This document shows, in pieces, positions 1 to 4,451 of a stretch of 6,401 nucleotides of DNA. Position 1 is the first letter of the stretch; each line of letters begins with the position of its first letter. The notes below the pieces were generated by a model. That model did not search any database and had not been told where the DNA came from. It saw only the letters and a list, made by a program, of their open reading frames with translations. Both the position numbers and the translations under genes were made by a program. Source of the DNA: Coriobacteriia bacterium (lineage in GTDB: Bacteria; Actinomycetota; Coriobacteriia; Coriobacteriales; QAMH01); contig CAAEQF010000062.1 of the NCBI GenBank assembly GCA_900758075.1, positions 1 to 6,401 of the forward strand. Direction: 5' to 3'.

Positions 1-119
1 GCTTCAAGCGCGACCTCGAGGCCTATATCCACCATTGGAACCATGCGAGGCGCCAGGTCAGGCTGAAGGGCCTGACCCCGGTGGAGTTCCGGGAAAAGGC
101 CCTTCGGGAGGCCGCCTAG
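1..119 (+). CDS. IS3-family transposase OrfB, C-terminal fragment
   Basis: This is the last 38 codons of an open frame that enters from the left edge (first whole codon at 3) and stops at TAG 117-119. The peptide includes YIHHWNHARRQ and ends LKGLTPVEFREKALREAA. The pattern 'Y..WN..R.Q..LKGL(T/S)P.E(F/Y)R' is the usual C-terminal tail of the DDE integrase-like OrfB of IS3-family elements, just after the catalytic glutamate region. It would catalyse cut/copy-out transposition of the element. The DDE residues, OrfA and the frameshift window lie outside, so it is not possible to say whether the element is active. The gene ends 41 bp before the right terminal repeat, a normal spacing. Family assignment is fairly safe; the exact IS name is not determinable. 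Confidence 0.85.
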   Translation, partial: FKRDLEAYIHHWNHARRQVRLKGLTPVEFREKALREAA

Positions 120-129
120 CGGTTATGAT

Positions 130-160
130 TTAACGCGTCCAAGTTTTGGGGCGCAGTTCA
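130..160 (+). repeat. Right terminal inverted repeat (IRR) of the IS
   Basis: The sequence TTAACGCGTCCAAG followed by TTTTGGGGCGCAGTTCA forms the likely transposase-binding end. The CA at 159-160 is the conserved tip of IS3-family elements. The inner boundary is approximate because the left repeat is not present for comparison. Confidence 0.65.
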
Positions 161-180
161 AAACGATGCAGGGGGCTTTG
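161..180 (-). terminator. Surviving 5' half of the mihF terminator hairpin, cut by the IS
   Basis: On the minus strand, about 22 nt after the mihF stop codon, the transcript would read CAAAGCCCCCTGCATCGTTT and then run straight into the IS end. A-rich tract plus GCCCCCTGCA is typical of the ascending arm of an intrinsic terminator, but no GCAGGGGGC arm follows within the flanking DNA. The inference is that the IS inserted in or near the loop and carried the descending arm and U-tract to its far side. This is a pattern-based call and no complete hairpin is visible. Confidence 0.35.
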
Positions 181-201
181 CGTATCTCGTGTGTGCGACG
201 A

Positions 202-513
202 CTACTTGTCGAGAGCCTCGATGAGGGCGTCCTTCTGACGATCGCCCAAGCCAGCCAGACGGCGCTTCTCGTCGATGCCGATCTCTTCCATCAGGGCCTC
301 GGTGCGGGCCTTGCCGTAGCCGGGGAATGCGGCGATGAACTGCTTCACGCGCATCTTGCCGATTGCGTTGTCATCAACTTTGTCAAAGGCCTTCTTGGCG
401 GAGAGCTTGCCGGCCTTGATTTGCTCCTTGACTTCGGCACGGCGGGCGCGGGTCTCAGCGGCCTTCTTGAGGGCCTCTGCACGCTGCTCGTCGGTCATCT
501 TGGGGAGTGCCAT
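202..513 (-). CDS. mihF: Actinobacterial integration host factor (mIHF)
   Basis: This is a 103-residue basic nucleoid-associated protein that binds and bends DNA. mIHF is unrelated to the proteobacterial IHF/HU fold; it was first described as the host factor for mycobacteriophage L5 integration and contributes to chromosome architecture. The N-terminus MALPKMTDEQRAEALKKAAE (1-20) is the family signature and begins a long charged helix (about 7-45). PGYGKARTEALMEEIGI (64-80) is the helix-two-turn-helix-like DNA-binding motif, and RRLAGLGDRQKDALI (84-98) is the conserved C-terminal segment. Length is normal for the short form. The start is supported by AAGGAT (522-527 complement) 8 nt upstream of the ATG. 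It is a single gene with a long 5' leader, and transcription converges on the IS. Identification is strong. Confidence 0.95.
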   Translation of the reverse strand: MALPKMTDEQRAEALKKAAETRARRAEVKEQIKAGKLSAKKAFDKVDDNAIGKMRVKQFIAAFPGYGKARTEALMEEIGIDEKRRLAGLGDRQKDALIEALDK

Positions 514-554
514 TCAATCACATCCTTATCTTGCGGTTTAAGCCAACGGGATAG

Positions 555-587
555 TAACACCGCTCGGCCTGTGTTGTTAGCAGTATA
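555..587 (-). promoter_or_regulatory. Probable mihF promoter (-10) and leader hairpin
   Basis: On the minus strand TATACT (complement of 582-587) is a 5/6 match to the -10 consensus and lies 68 nt before the mihF start codon, implying a leader of about 60 nt. No good -35 is seen at 16-18 nt spacing. In the leader, TAACAACAC and GTGTTA (complement of 571-579 and 555-560) can pair with one bulge round a 10-nt loop and could affect translation or mRNA stability. A box in the AT-richer DNA upstream, ATTGC-GTGA-GCAAT (632-645), is a small inverted repeat of unknown role. Confidence 0.4.
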
Positions 588-712
588 GGCAACATTTGCA
601 CGTTGAGCGTGAGTTTTGTCGAATTTGTCCGATTGCGTGAGCAATTTTCACGATTTCTGGACGAACGTCTCATCGCGTGTCCACAGATGTTTTTTGCTGG
701 GGAAAGCGCATG

Positions 713-747
713 AAAAATGCCCGGCGGGAAGCTTGCCGCCGGGCATT
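713..747 (-). terminator. Rho-independent terminator of the ferritin/carbonic anhydrase operon
   Basis: A perfect 12-bp stem, AATGCCCGGCGG (716-727) with CCGCCGGGCATT (736-747), encloses an 8-nt loop. Read on the minus strand it is followed at once by TTTTTC (complement of 712-717), so it terminates transcription coming from the carbonic anhydrase-like gene that stops at 777. The spacing after the stop codon is 29 nt. Confidence 0.9.
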
Positions 748-776
748 CACGTGTGCTTGTACGGAGTTGCTGCCCT

Positions 777-1292
777 CTAGTCACCCGAGGGAGAAATCGC
801 CTCGATGAGGTCGCCGGTGCGTGCGTCGCGTGCATGGTTGACGTAGCGGATGGCGTTTGCCTTGTTGGCGGCAATCTCTTCGTCTGTCATCGTTCGTACG
901 ACCTTGGCGGGCGAGCCAAACGCGACCGAGTTGTCGGGGATTTCGGTGCCATGTGTGACAAGTGCGCCGGCGCCGATCATGCAGTTTTTGCCGACCTTGG
1001 CACCGTCGAGTACGATTGCGCCCATTCCGATGATGGTATTGTCGCCGATGGACGCGCCGTGCACGATGGCGTTGTGGCCCACAGAGACGTAGTTGCCGAT
1101 TCTCACATCGTAACCGGGGTCGGAGTGAATCGTGGCGTTGTCCTGGACGTTGCTGCGGTCGCCGATGAAGATGCTGCCCTCATCTCCGCGGATGACCGCG
1201 TTGAACCAGATGCCAGTATCAACGCCGATGCTTACGTCGCCCTCGATGACGCTTCCCTGCGCCTCGTATACGGTCTTGTCAATTCTCTTCAT
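777..1292 (-). CDS. Gamma-class carbonic anhydrase-like protein (left-handed beta-helix)
   Basis: This 171-residue cytoplasmic protein of the YrdA/PaaY/gamma-carbonic anhydrase family is expected to form a trimer with a metal at each subunit interface. Hexapeptide repeats run from about residue 11 to 125 (IEGDVSIG, IFIGDRSNVQDNATIH, VRIGNYVSVGHNAIVHG, IIGMGAIVLDG, CMIGAGALVTHG), followed by the conserved GSPAKVVR turn (126-133) and a C-terminal helix. The three metal-binding histidines of the family are all present: H56 (DNATIH), H73 and H78 (GHNAIVH). The acidic loop of the archaeal Cam enzyme is absent, as in most short members, so real CO2 hydration activity is uncertain and many relatives have other or unknown roles. 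The start at 1292 (MKRIDKT) is chosen over an upstream in-frame ATG because AAAGGAG lies 10 nt before it and alignment to the family begins here. It overlaps the small upstream gene by 14 nt, suggesting translational coupling. Confidence 0.9.
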   Translation of the reverse strand: MKRIDKTVYEAQGSVIEGDVSIGVDTGIWFNAVIRGDEGSIFIGDRSNVQDNATIHSDPGYDVRIGNYVSVGHNAIVHGASIGDNTIIGMGAIVLDGAKVGKNCMIGAGALVTHGTEIPDNSVAFGSPAKVVRTMTDEEIAANKANAIRYVNHARDARTGDLIEAISPSGD

Positions 1293-1431
1293 CGTCTTCG
1301 AGCTCCTTTCTGAGCTCCTGTTCTTCTTGTGCCTCAAGGTATGCGGTATGTTCCGCTTCGGACATGCAGACGGGGCCGATGCCAGTCTGGTAGATATGAC
1401 GTTTCGTGAGCGCTTCGTCTGCGTCGAGCAT
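1279..1431 (-). CDS. Small acidic protein of unknown function (50 aa)
   Basis: This short gene is not recognised. It starts at ATG 1431 with an excellent ribosome site (AGGAG at complement 1441-1445, 9 nt spacing) placed between the ferritin stop codon (1451-1453) and its own start, and it ends at TGA 1279-1281 inside the start of the next gene. A TTG 33 nt further upstream (1464) is a less likely start because it lies within the ferritin gene and lacks a comparable site. The product begins MLDADEALTKRHIYQTG, has a single cysteine (PVCMSEAEH, residue 22), and ends in a highly charged, probably helical, strongly acidic tail rich in Glu and Asp (about 25-50). There is no signal peptide or membrane segment. 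Its position makes co-expression with ferritin and the carbonic anhydrase-like protein likely. Function is unknown, and a role as a partner of one of them would only be a guess. Confidence 0.65.
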   Translation of the reverse strand: MLDADEALTKRHIYQTGIGPVCMSEAEHTAYLEAQEEQELRKELEDDEEN

Positions 1432-1450
1432 GCGTGCGCGCTCCTGCTCG

Positions 1451-1966
1451 TTAGTTTGCGGCAAGCGGCGCTGCCTGCGTGTAGGTGCGCGCGGCGTATT
1501 CTTGGTCGAGGTCGTAGAGCGCTTTGGCGTCAGTGCCGAACAGCTTCATCTTGGTGAGCAGGTCGCTGGCATTTGCCTCTTCCTCGAGTTGCTCGTCGAC
1601 GAACCAGTCAAGGAACTTCATGGTGCGGTAATCCTTGACGGCATCGGCCGCGGCGTAGATGTCGTTGATGAGGCTCGTGACGTACTTCTCGTGCTCGAGT
1701 GCCGCCTTGATGGGCGCGATATGATCGGTGAAGGTCATGTCGGGAGCGTCGATGGCGGTGAGCGTCACCTTGCAGTCGTTGTCGAGGAGGTACTTGCGCA
1801 TGATCAGCGCGTGGTCGCGCTCTTCCTGCGCCTGCACGAAGTACCAGTTAGCGAAGCCGGAGAGGCCCTCGTCCTCGTAGTAGTCGGCGAATGAGAGATA
1901 CAGGTAACCCGAGTAGAGCTCCTTGTTGATCTGGTTGTTGATGAGTTCGTAAACCTTCTGGTCCAT
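1451..1966 (-). CDS. ftnA: Non-haem bacterial ferritin (FtnA-like)
   Basis: The product is a 171-residue iron-storage protein that should assemble into a 24-subunit cytoplasmic shell, oxidise Fe(II) and store Fe(III) mineral. The four-helix ferritin fold is clear. Helix A carries E16 (INKELYSGYLYLS), helix B carries the E49-x-x-H52 pair (QEERDH), helix C carries E93 (ALEHEKYV), and helix D carries E125, Q126 and E129 (DEQLEEE). These correspond to the ferroxidase-centre residues of bacterial FtnA. Length is that of the family (about 165-175). The start at 1966 follows GGAGG with a short 4-nt spacing; a further in-frame ATG at 1996 has no family homology and is rejected. It is the first gene of the operon with the small acidic protein and the carbonic anhydrase-like gene. 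In an anaerobe ferritin typically protects against iron and oxygen exposure. The promoter lies in the palindrome-rich divergent region, hinting at regulation. Confidence 0.93.
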   Translation of the reverse strand: MDQKVYELINNQINKELYSGYLYLSFADYYEDEGLSGFANWYFVQAQEERDHALIMRKYLLDNDCKVTLTAIDAPDMTFTDHIAPIKAALEHEKYVTSLINDIYAAADAVKDYRTMKFLDWFVDEQLEEEANASDLLTKMKLFGTDAKALYDLDQEYAARTYTQAAPLAAN

Positions 1967-2007
1967 GGTTCCTCCAACGGAAAAGACGCATTGCACGTGC
2001 TGCCCCG

Positions 2008-2036
2008 ATTATAGCGATGTGCTGGGACGCGGTCCC
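2008..2036 (-). promoter_or_regulatory. Ferritin promoter, with a palindrome over the -35 region
   Basis: On the minus strand a perfect TATAAT (complement of 2008-2013) lies 41 nt before the ferritin start codon. At 17-nt spacing the -35 hexamer would be GGGACC (complement of 2031-2036), only 3/6 to consensus. It falls in the perfect inverted repeat GGGAC-GCG-GTCCC (2024-2036). A weak -35 covered by a palindrome fits a regulated promoter, with the palindrome as a possible repressor or activator site. No Fur or DtxR box consensus is obvious here. Confidence 0.55.
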
Positions 2037-2046
2037 CGTCTCCTTT

Positions 2047-2077
2047 GCGCGGGATGCGTGGCACTGCCACGGTTCCC
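2047..2077. repeat. Palindromic repeat, copy 1 (REP-like element or operator)
   Basis: The core is the inverted repeat CGTGGCA-C-TGCCACG (2057-2071), flanked by an outer GGGA (2051-2054) and TCCC (2074-2077) that can also pair across a 2x2 internal loop. It is nearly identical to the copy 51 bp further on (26 of 31 positions). It lies upstream of both the ferritin and the glycosylase promoters. Confidence 0.7.
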
Positions 2078-2097
2078 ATGCGAGATGCGCCCCGCAC

Positions 2098-2128
2098 GCG
2101 TGAAATGCGTGGCACTGCCACCGTTTCC
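2098..2128. repeat. Palindromic repeat, copy 2 (REP-like element or operator)
   Basis: This is the second copy of ATGCGTGGCACTGCCAC (2105-2121; first copy 2054-2070). The outer arms differ from copy 1 but can still pair: GAAA (2102-2105) with TTTC (2124-2127), in place of GGGA/TCCC. The two copies are in direct orientation with centres at 2064 and 2115. Repeat identity is read directly; the role (protein binding site or mobile REP-type element) is not known. Confidence 0.7.
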
Positions 2129-2157
2129 GCGCATGGTGCAGCAGGGGCAAGGCGCGC

Positions 2158-2163
2158 TATGAT
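2158..2163 (+). promoter_or_regulatory. -10 element of the glycosylase gene; leaderless mRNA likely
   Basis: TATGAT (5/6 match to the -10 consensus) ends 6 nt before the glycosylase ATG at 2170, so transcription would begin at or within a base or two of the start codon. No Shine-Dalgarno sequence precedes the ATG. This is the arrangement of a leaderless mRNA, common in Actinobacteria. No convincing -35 hexamer is present at 16-18 nt. Confidence 0.5.
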
Positions 2164-2169
2164 GCCCCC

Positions 2170-2676
2170 ATGGAACGAATTGCCGTGACACATACCATCC
2201 CTCCCGTGTTCGACGCCGCCTCGCGCGTGCTCGTCTTGGGGAGCTTCCCCTCGCCAAAATCGCGCGAGGTCGGCTTTTTCTACGGGCACTCGCAAAATCG
2301 CATGTGGCGTGTGCTTGCCTGCGTACTGGACGAGAGCATCGTGCCGCAGAGCACGGCGGAGCGCACTGAGTTTCTGCTGCGCCATCACATCGCCATGTGG
2401 GACACCATCGAAAGCTGCACCATCGTGGGCGCGTCGGATTCGAGCATACGAGACGTCGTCCCCAACAACCTTTCCCGAATACTCTCAGTCGCCCCGATCC
2501 GCGCGGTCTTCACGACGGGGGCGAAAGCATCCCTGTATTACAAGCGCTATCAGCTCCCGATGACAGGGATTCCTGCGTACCAGTTACCATCCACGAGCGG
2601 GGCGAACGCCGCATGGAGCCTCGAGCGACTGGTCGACGCATATCAAATCGTCGCAGACGTCTTGAAGCAAACGTAA
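2170..2676 (+). CDS. DNA-deoxyinosine (hypoxanthine/uracil) glycosylase, UDG family 6 type
   Basis: This 168-residue base-excision repair enzyme should remove deaminated bases, chiefly hypoxanthine (from adenine) and perhaps uracil, from DNA by cleaving the N-glycosidic bond. The uracil-DNA glycosylase fold is shown by the N-terminal strand and motif VLVLGSFPSPKSREVGFFYG (20-39), then YGHSQNRMW (38-46), which carries the active-site region with the conserved Asn of the family (N43). The central WDTIESCTIVGASDSSI segment (77-93) is typical of the superfamily. The C-terminal motif is LPSTSGANA (139-147), where most relatives have LPSTSPAN. Length is normal. ATG 2170 is the only reasonable start in this frame, since no in-frame ATG, GTG or TTG lies close upstream. 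It is monocistronic or leads into the toxin-antitoxin genes 48 bp later. The family call is strong; substrate preference is inferred. Confidence 0.88.
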   Translation: MERIAVTHTIPPVFDAASRVLVLGSFPSPKSREVGFFYGHSQNRMWRVLACVLDESIVPQSTAERTEFLLRHHIAMWDTIESCTIVGASDSSIRDVVPNNLSRILSVAPIRAVFTTGAKASLYYKRYQLPMTGIPAYQLPSTSGANAAWSLERLVDAYQIVADVLKQT

Positions 2677-2690
2677 TACAGAAATACAAT
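2662..2690 (+). promoter_or_regulatory. Probable promoter of the toxin-antitoxin pair
   Basis: TTGAAG (2662-2667) and TACAAT (2685-2690) are separated by exactly 17 bp and match the -35 (4/6) and -10 (5/6) consensus. The -35 lies in the last codons of the glycosylase gene. The expected start of transcription is near 2697, giving a leader of about 28 nt before the antitoxin ATG. A short direct repeat AATACA (2675-2680 and 2683-2688) overlaps the -10 and could be part of an autoregulatory operator, as is usual for ribbon-helix-helix antitoxins. Confidence 0.5.
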
Positions 2691-2724
2691 GAAGCAGACG
2701 ACAGCCTTCATTCGAGGTGATGAC

Positions 2725-3033
2725 ATGGATGCAATGGTGACCGCACGCGTTCCCGTGGAGATCAAGGAGCAGGTGACGGCCCTGCTCAAGGAGAACGGCT
2801 CCTCTCCGACCGAGCTCGTCAACTCCGCCTACGAGTACTATCTCGAACATCGGGAACTCCCCAAGAAAAACCTCCTAAAGGCCGGCAGGCGCAAGCTCTC
2901 CAGGGAGCAGAAGAAGAAGCTCGCCGAGCTGCTGGCGGCTACCACGGTGGCGGACACGTCGCTGCTCGACGGTCGTTCGCTGCAGGAGGTCATCGCCGAG
3001 CAGAGGAGGGATGGCTATGAGGCTCTTTCTTGA
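2725..3033 (+). CDS. Ribbon-helix-helix antitoxin of a PIN-toxin pair
   Basis: The 102-residue protein has an N-terminal ribbon-helix-helix DNA-binding domain (about 1-45): MDAMVTARVPVEIKEQVTAL forms the strand and first helix, and SSPTELVNSAYEYYL the second helix. The C-terminal half is highly charged (KKNLLKAGRRKLSREQKKKL, then a helix ending RSLQEVIAEQRRDGYEAL) and would wrap the toxin. It should neutralise the PIN toxin encoded by the next gene and repress its own promoter. The start at 2725 is chosen because GAGGTG lies at 2714-2719 with proper spacing and the fold begins here; an in-frame ATG 36 nt upstream (2689) has no ribosome site and overlaps the probable -10. The stop codon lies inside the toxin gene (17-nt overlap). 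Sequence resembles RelB/DinJ- and VapB-type RHH antitoxins, but the subfamily is not certain. Confidence 0.8.
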   Translation: MDAMVTARVPVEIKEQVTALLKENGSSPTELVNSAYEYYLEHRELPKKNLLKAGRRKLSREQKKKLAELLAATTVADTSLLDGRSLQEVIAEQRRDGYEALS

Positions 3034-3448
3034 CACGAGCGTGCTGCTCGGCTTCTTCGACAACGACGAGCGCTTCAGAGGCGCAGCTCAACGCCTTGCC
3101 GCGATGGAGATTCTGGGAGATGCGGAGCTGTGGGTGTACGCGCAGTCCTACGTGGAGGCGCATACGCTTCTGTCGACGATCTGCACCGACGAGGCGATTC
3201 TCCCCGCCTTTGGCGCGAGCCTGGAGCTCTTCAGCGTCTGCGCGCTCGACGGCGAGGACATTCGCAATGCGGTGATGGCGGCCGAGCAGAACTTCGACGA
3301 CTGCCTGGTGGACATGGCCGCCCAGAAGGTGAAGGCCGATGTGCTGCTCACGCGCCGCGAGACGGGCTACGAGGACGCGAAGACGCTCGTCATGACGCCC
3401 GAGGAGCTCTTCGAGGAGCTCGAGAGCAGCGGCGTGAGCTACGAATAG
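3017..3448 (+). CDS. PIN-domain (VapC-like) toxin
   Basis: This 143-residue protein is a probable Mg2+-dependent ribonuclease toxin; VapC-type relatives cut tRNA or rRNA and stop translation. The PIN fold is indicated by MRLFLDTSVLL with D6, then YVEAHTLL with E47, then NFDDCLVDMAAQKVKADVLLTR with D95 and D99. In the last conserved motif (usually TRN..DF) it reads TRRETGY, so the usual Asn is R114 and the fourth acidic residue is replaced by G117. That may weaken metal binding, or D99/E115 may serve instead. The start at 3017 is preferred to an ATG 6 nt upstream (3011) because GGAGG at 3005-3009 is 7 nt from 3017 but only 1 nt from 3011. The 17-nt overlap with the antitoxin gene is typical of a coupled toxin-antitoxin operon. 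RNA target unknown. Confidence 0.82.
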   Translation: MRLFLDTSVLLGFFDNDERFRGAAQRLAAMEILGDAELWVYAQSYVEAHTLLSTICTDEAILPAFGASLELFSVCALDGEDIRNAVMAAEQNFDDCLVDMAAQKVKADVLLTRRETGYEDAKTLVMTPEELFEELESSGVSYE

Positions 3449-3489
3449 GCCGCGCGACTGGCGGCTCGCGCGACCAACCGCATGAATAA

Positions 3490-3523
3490 GCCTCCTGCGG
3501 GAACGCGAATCCCCGCGGGAGGC
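3490..3523. terminator. Bidirectional intrinsic terminator between toxin and redox operon
   Basis: GCCTCCTGCGGG (3490-3501) pairs with CCCGCGGGAGGC (3512-3523) to give a 12-bp stem with one G-T wobble and a 10-nt loop. On the plus strand it is followed by TGTTCTCTGT, and on the minus strand by TTATTCAT, so it can end both the toxin transcript (stop at 3448) and the redox operon (last stop at 3591). The rest of the intergenic DNA shows no gene; a 12-bp palindrome GTGCCCGGGCAC is at 3573-3584. Confidence 0.8.
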
Positions 3524-3590
3524 TGTTCTCTGTGATCTGCGCTTGCACGCGAGCGCGAACATGCTCAGAGGCGTGCCCGGGCACTTCTCG

Positions 3591-4451
3591 CTATGCGGTC
3601 TCGTACATCTCGTCGATTTCGGCACGGGTGAACACGGGCCCGTCGAGGCAGATGAAGTGGCTGCCGATATTGCAGCGCCCGCATTTGCCGACGCCGCACT
3701 TCATGCGCATCTCGAGCGTCGTGACGATCTGCTCGGGCGTGTACCCCATCTTGAGCAGGCTTTCCGAGCAGGTGCGGTACAGCGAGGGACCGCCGCACAG
3801 CACGGCGACGCTGTTGTCCGTGACCGGCAGGTTCAGGCTTTCCAGGTAAGGGGCGGTGTACGACTCGGGCAGGTCGTGCTTCCCGTCACCGTGATACACG
3901 CTTACGAACACGTCCATGTCCGGAACCCGCTTCCAGTTCTCGAACAGGTCGTCTTTGCAGACGAGGTCGTCATACGTCGAGGCGGAGTACACCATCGTCA
4001 GGTGCCCGTAGTCCTCGCGGTGCTTGACGCAGTACTGCAGAAACGAGCGCACGGGAGGCATGCCGATGCCGCCGCCGATGAACAGCATGTCGCGCCCCTT
4101 GCACGACTCGTACGGAAACCAGTTGCCGTACGGCCCGCGCAGGCCCACCTGCGCGCCGACCTCGCAGTCGTGCAGAAGCTCGGTCACGCGTCCCACCTTC
4201 TTGACGGTGAACTCCACGTAGTCGTCGCCGTTATCGCTGATGCAGAACATCGACTCGCCCTCGGAGATGAACGAGAACATGCCCAGCTGCCCTGGCTTCG
4301 ACTCGAAGGGCTTCTTGCCGTCGAGTGTGGAGAGCTTGAAGCTCTTCACGTCGTCGGTCTCCTGCACGATCTCGACGATCTTGCACACCTGGGGGATGAA
4401 CGGCTCGCCGCCGCGGGCGCAGCCGTGTTCGATCACGATGGGCTCAGGCAT
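3591..4451 (-). CDS. FAD/NAD(P)-binding [2Fe-2S] reductase (FlxA / AsrB / hydrogenase-gamma type)
   Basis: The 286-residue soluble flavoprotein belongs to the ferredoxin-NADP reductase-like group that includes anaerobic sulfite reductase AsrB, sulfhydrogenase gamma, dihydroorotate dehydrogenase electron-transfer subunits and FlxA. It would pass electrons between NAD(P)H, FAD and iron-sulfur partners. An N-terminal FAD-binding beta-barrel (about 18-112) includes MFCISD (68-73) and RGPYGNWFP (105-113). The nucleotide-binding domain has FIGGGIGMPPVRSFL (124-138) and AVLCGGPSLYR (216-226). The C-terminus has the [2Fe-2S] ligand set C252, C257, C260, C268 (MKCGVGKCGRCNIGSHFIC). The start at 4451 follows AAGGAGG at 6-nt spacing; a TTG 21 nt earlier is less likely. 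It overlaps the upstream gene by 8 nt and is the last gene of the operon. General class is secure; the physiological complex is inferred. Confidence 0.88.
   Translation of the reverse strand: MPEPIVIEHGCARGGEPFIPQVCKIVEIVQETDDVKSFKLSTLDGKKPFESKPGQLGMFSFISEGESMFCISDNGDDYVEFTVKKVGRVTELLHDCEVGAQVGLRGPYGNWFPYESCKGRDMLFIGGGIGMPPVRSFLQYCVKHREDYGHLTMVYSASTYDDLVCKDDLFENWKRVPDMDVFVSVYHGDGKHDLPESYTAPYLESLNLPVTDNSVAVLCGGPSLYRTCSESLLKMGYTPEQIVTTLEMRMKCGVGKCGRCNIGSHFICLDGPVFTRAEIDEMYETA

Larger units (their letters stand above)
1..160 (+). mobile_element. Right end of an IS150-type IS3-family insertion sequence
   Basis: The segment contains the 3' end of the transposase followed by a terminal inverted repeat that ends in ...GCAGTTCA at 160, so the element begins outside the window and ends here. 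Read inward from its tip on the minus strand, the end is TGAACTGCGCCCC then AAAACTTGGACG, which matches the general form of IS150-group ends (TG.ACTGC.CCC...GTTGGAC). Positions 161-163/164 (AAA or AAAC) would be the short target duplication. The other copy is off the window, so the duplication is unproven. Confidence 0.75.

Noticed and set aside
166..588. A 140-codon plus-strand open frame opposite mihF
   Set aside because: It covers mihF and its promoter, shows no family resemblance and no ribosome site.
682..690. Possible DnaA box near GTGTCCACA
   Set aside because: It has two mismatches to TTATCCACA, is a single copy, and has no dnaA/dnaN or AT-rich origin context.
717..1313. A 198-codon plus-strand open frame opposite the carbonic anhydrase-like gene
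   Set aside because: It starts inside the terminator hairpin, has no ribosome site, and encodes a repetitive Asp/Val/Ala string that mirrors the hexapeptide repeats of the real gene.
2054..2121. Two repeats as the start of a CRISPR array
   Set aside because: There are only two copies with one 34-bp spacer, the repeats differ in their arms, they occupy a promoter region, and there are no cas genes.
1804..2388. A minus-strand open frame spanning the ferritin/glycosylase intergenic region
   Set aside because: It runs through the palindromes and both promoters, overlaps two conserved genes in other frames, and its arginine-rich product has no recognisable domain.
3573..3584. 12-bp palindrome GTGCCCGGGCAC after the flavoprotein stop
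   Set aside because: It lacks a U-tract or a loop and is a short GC-rich palindrome that could occur by chance; the hairpin at 3490-3523 is the better terminator.
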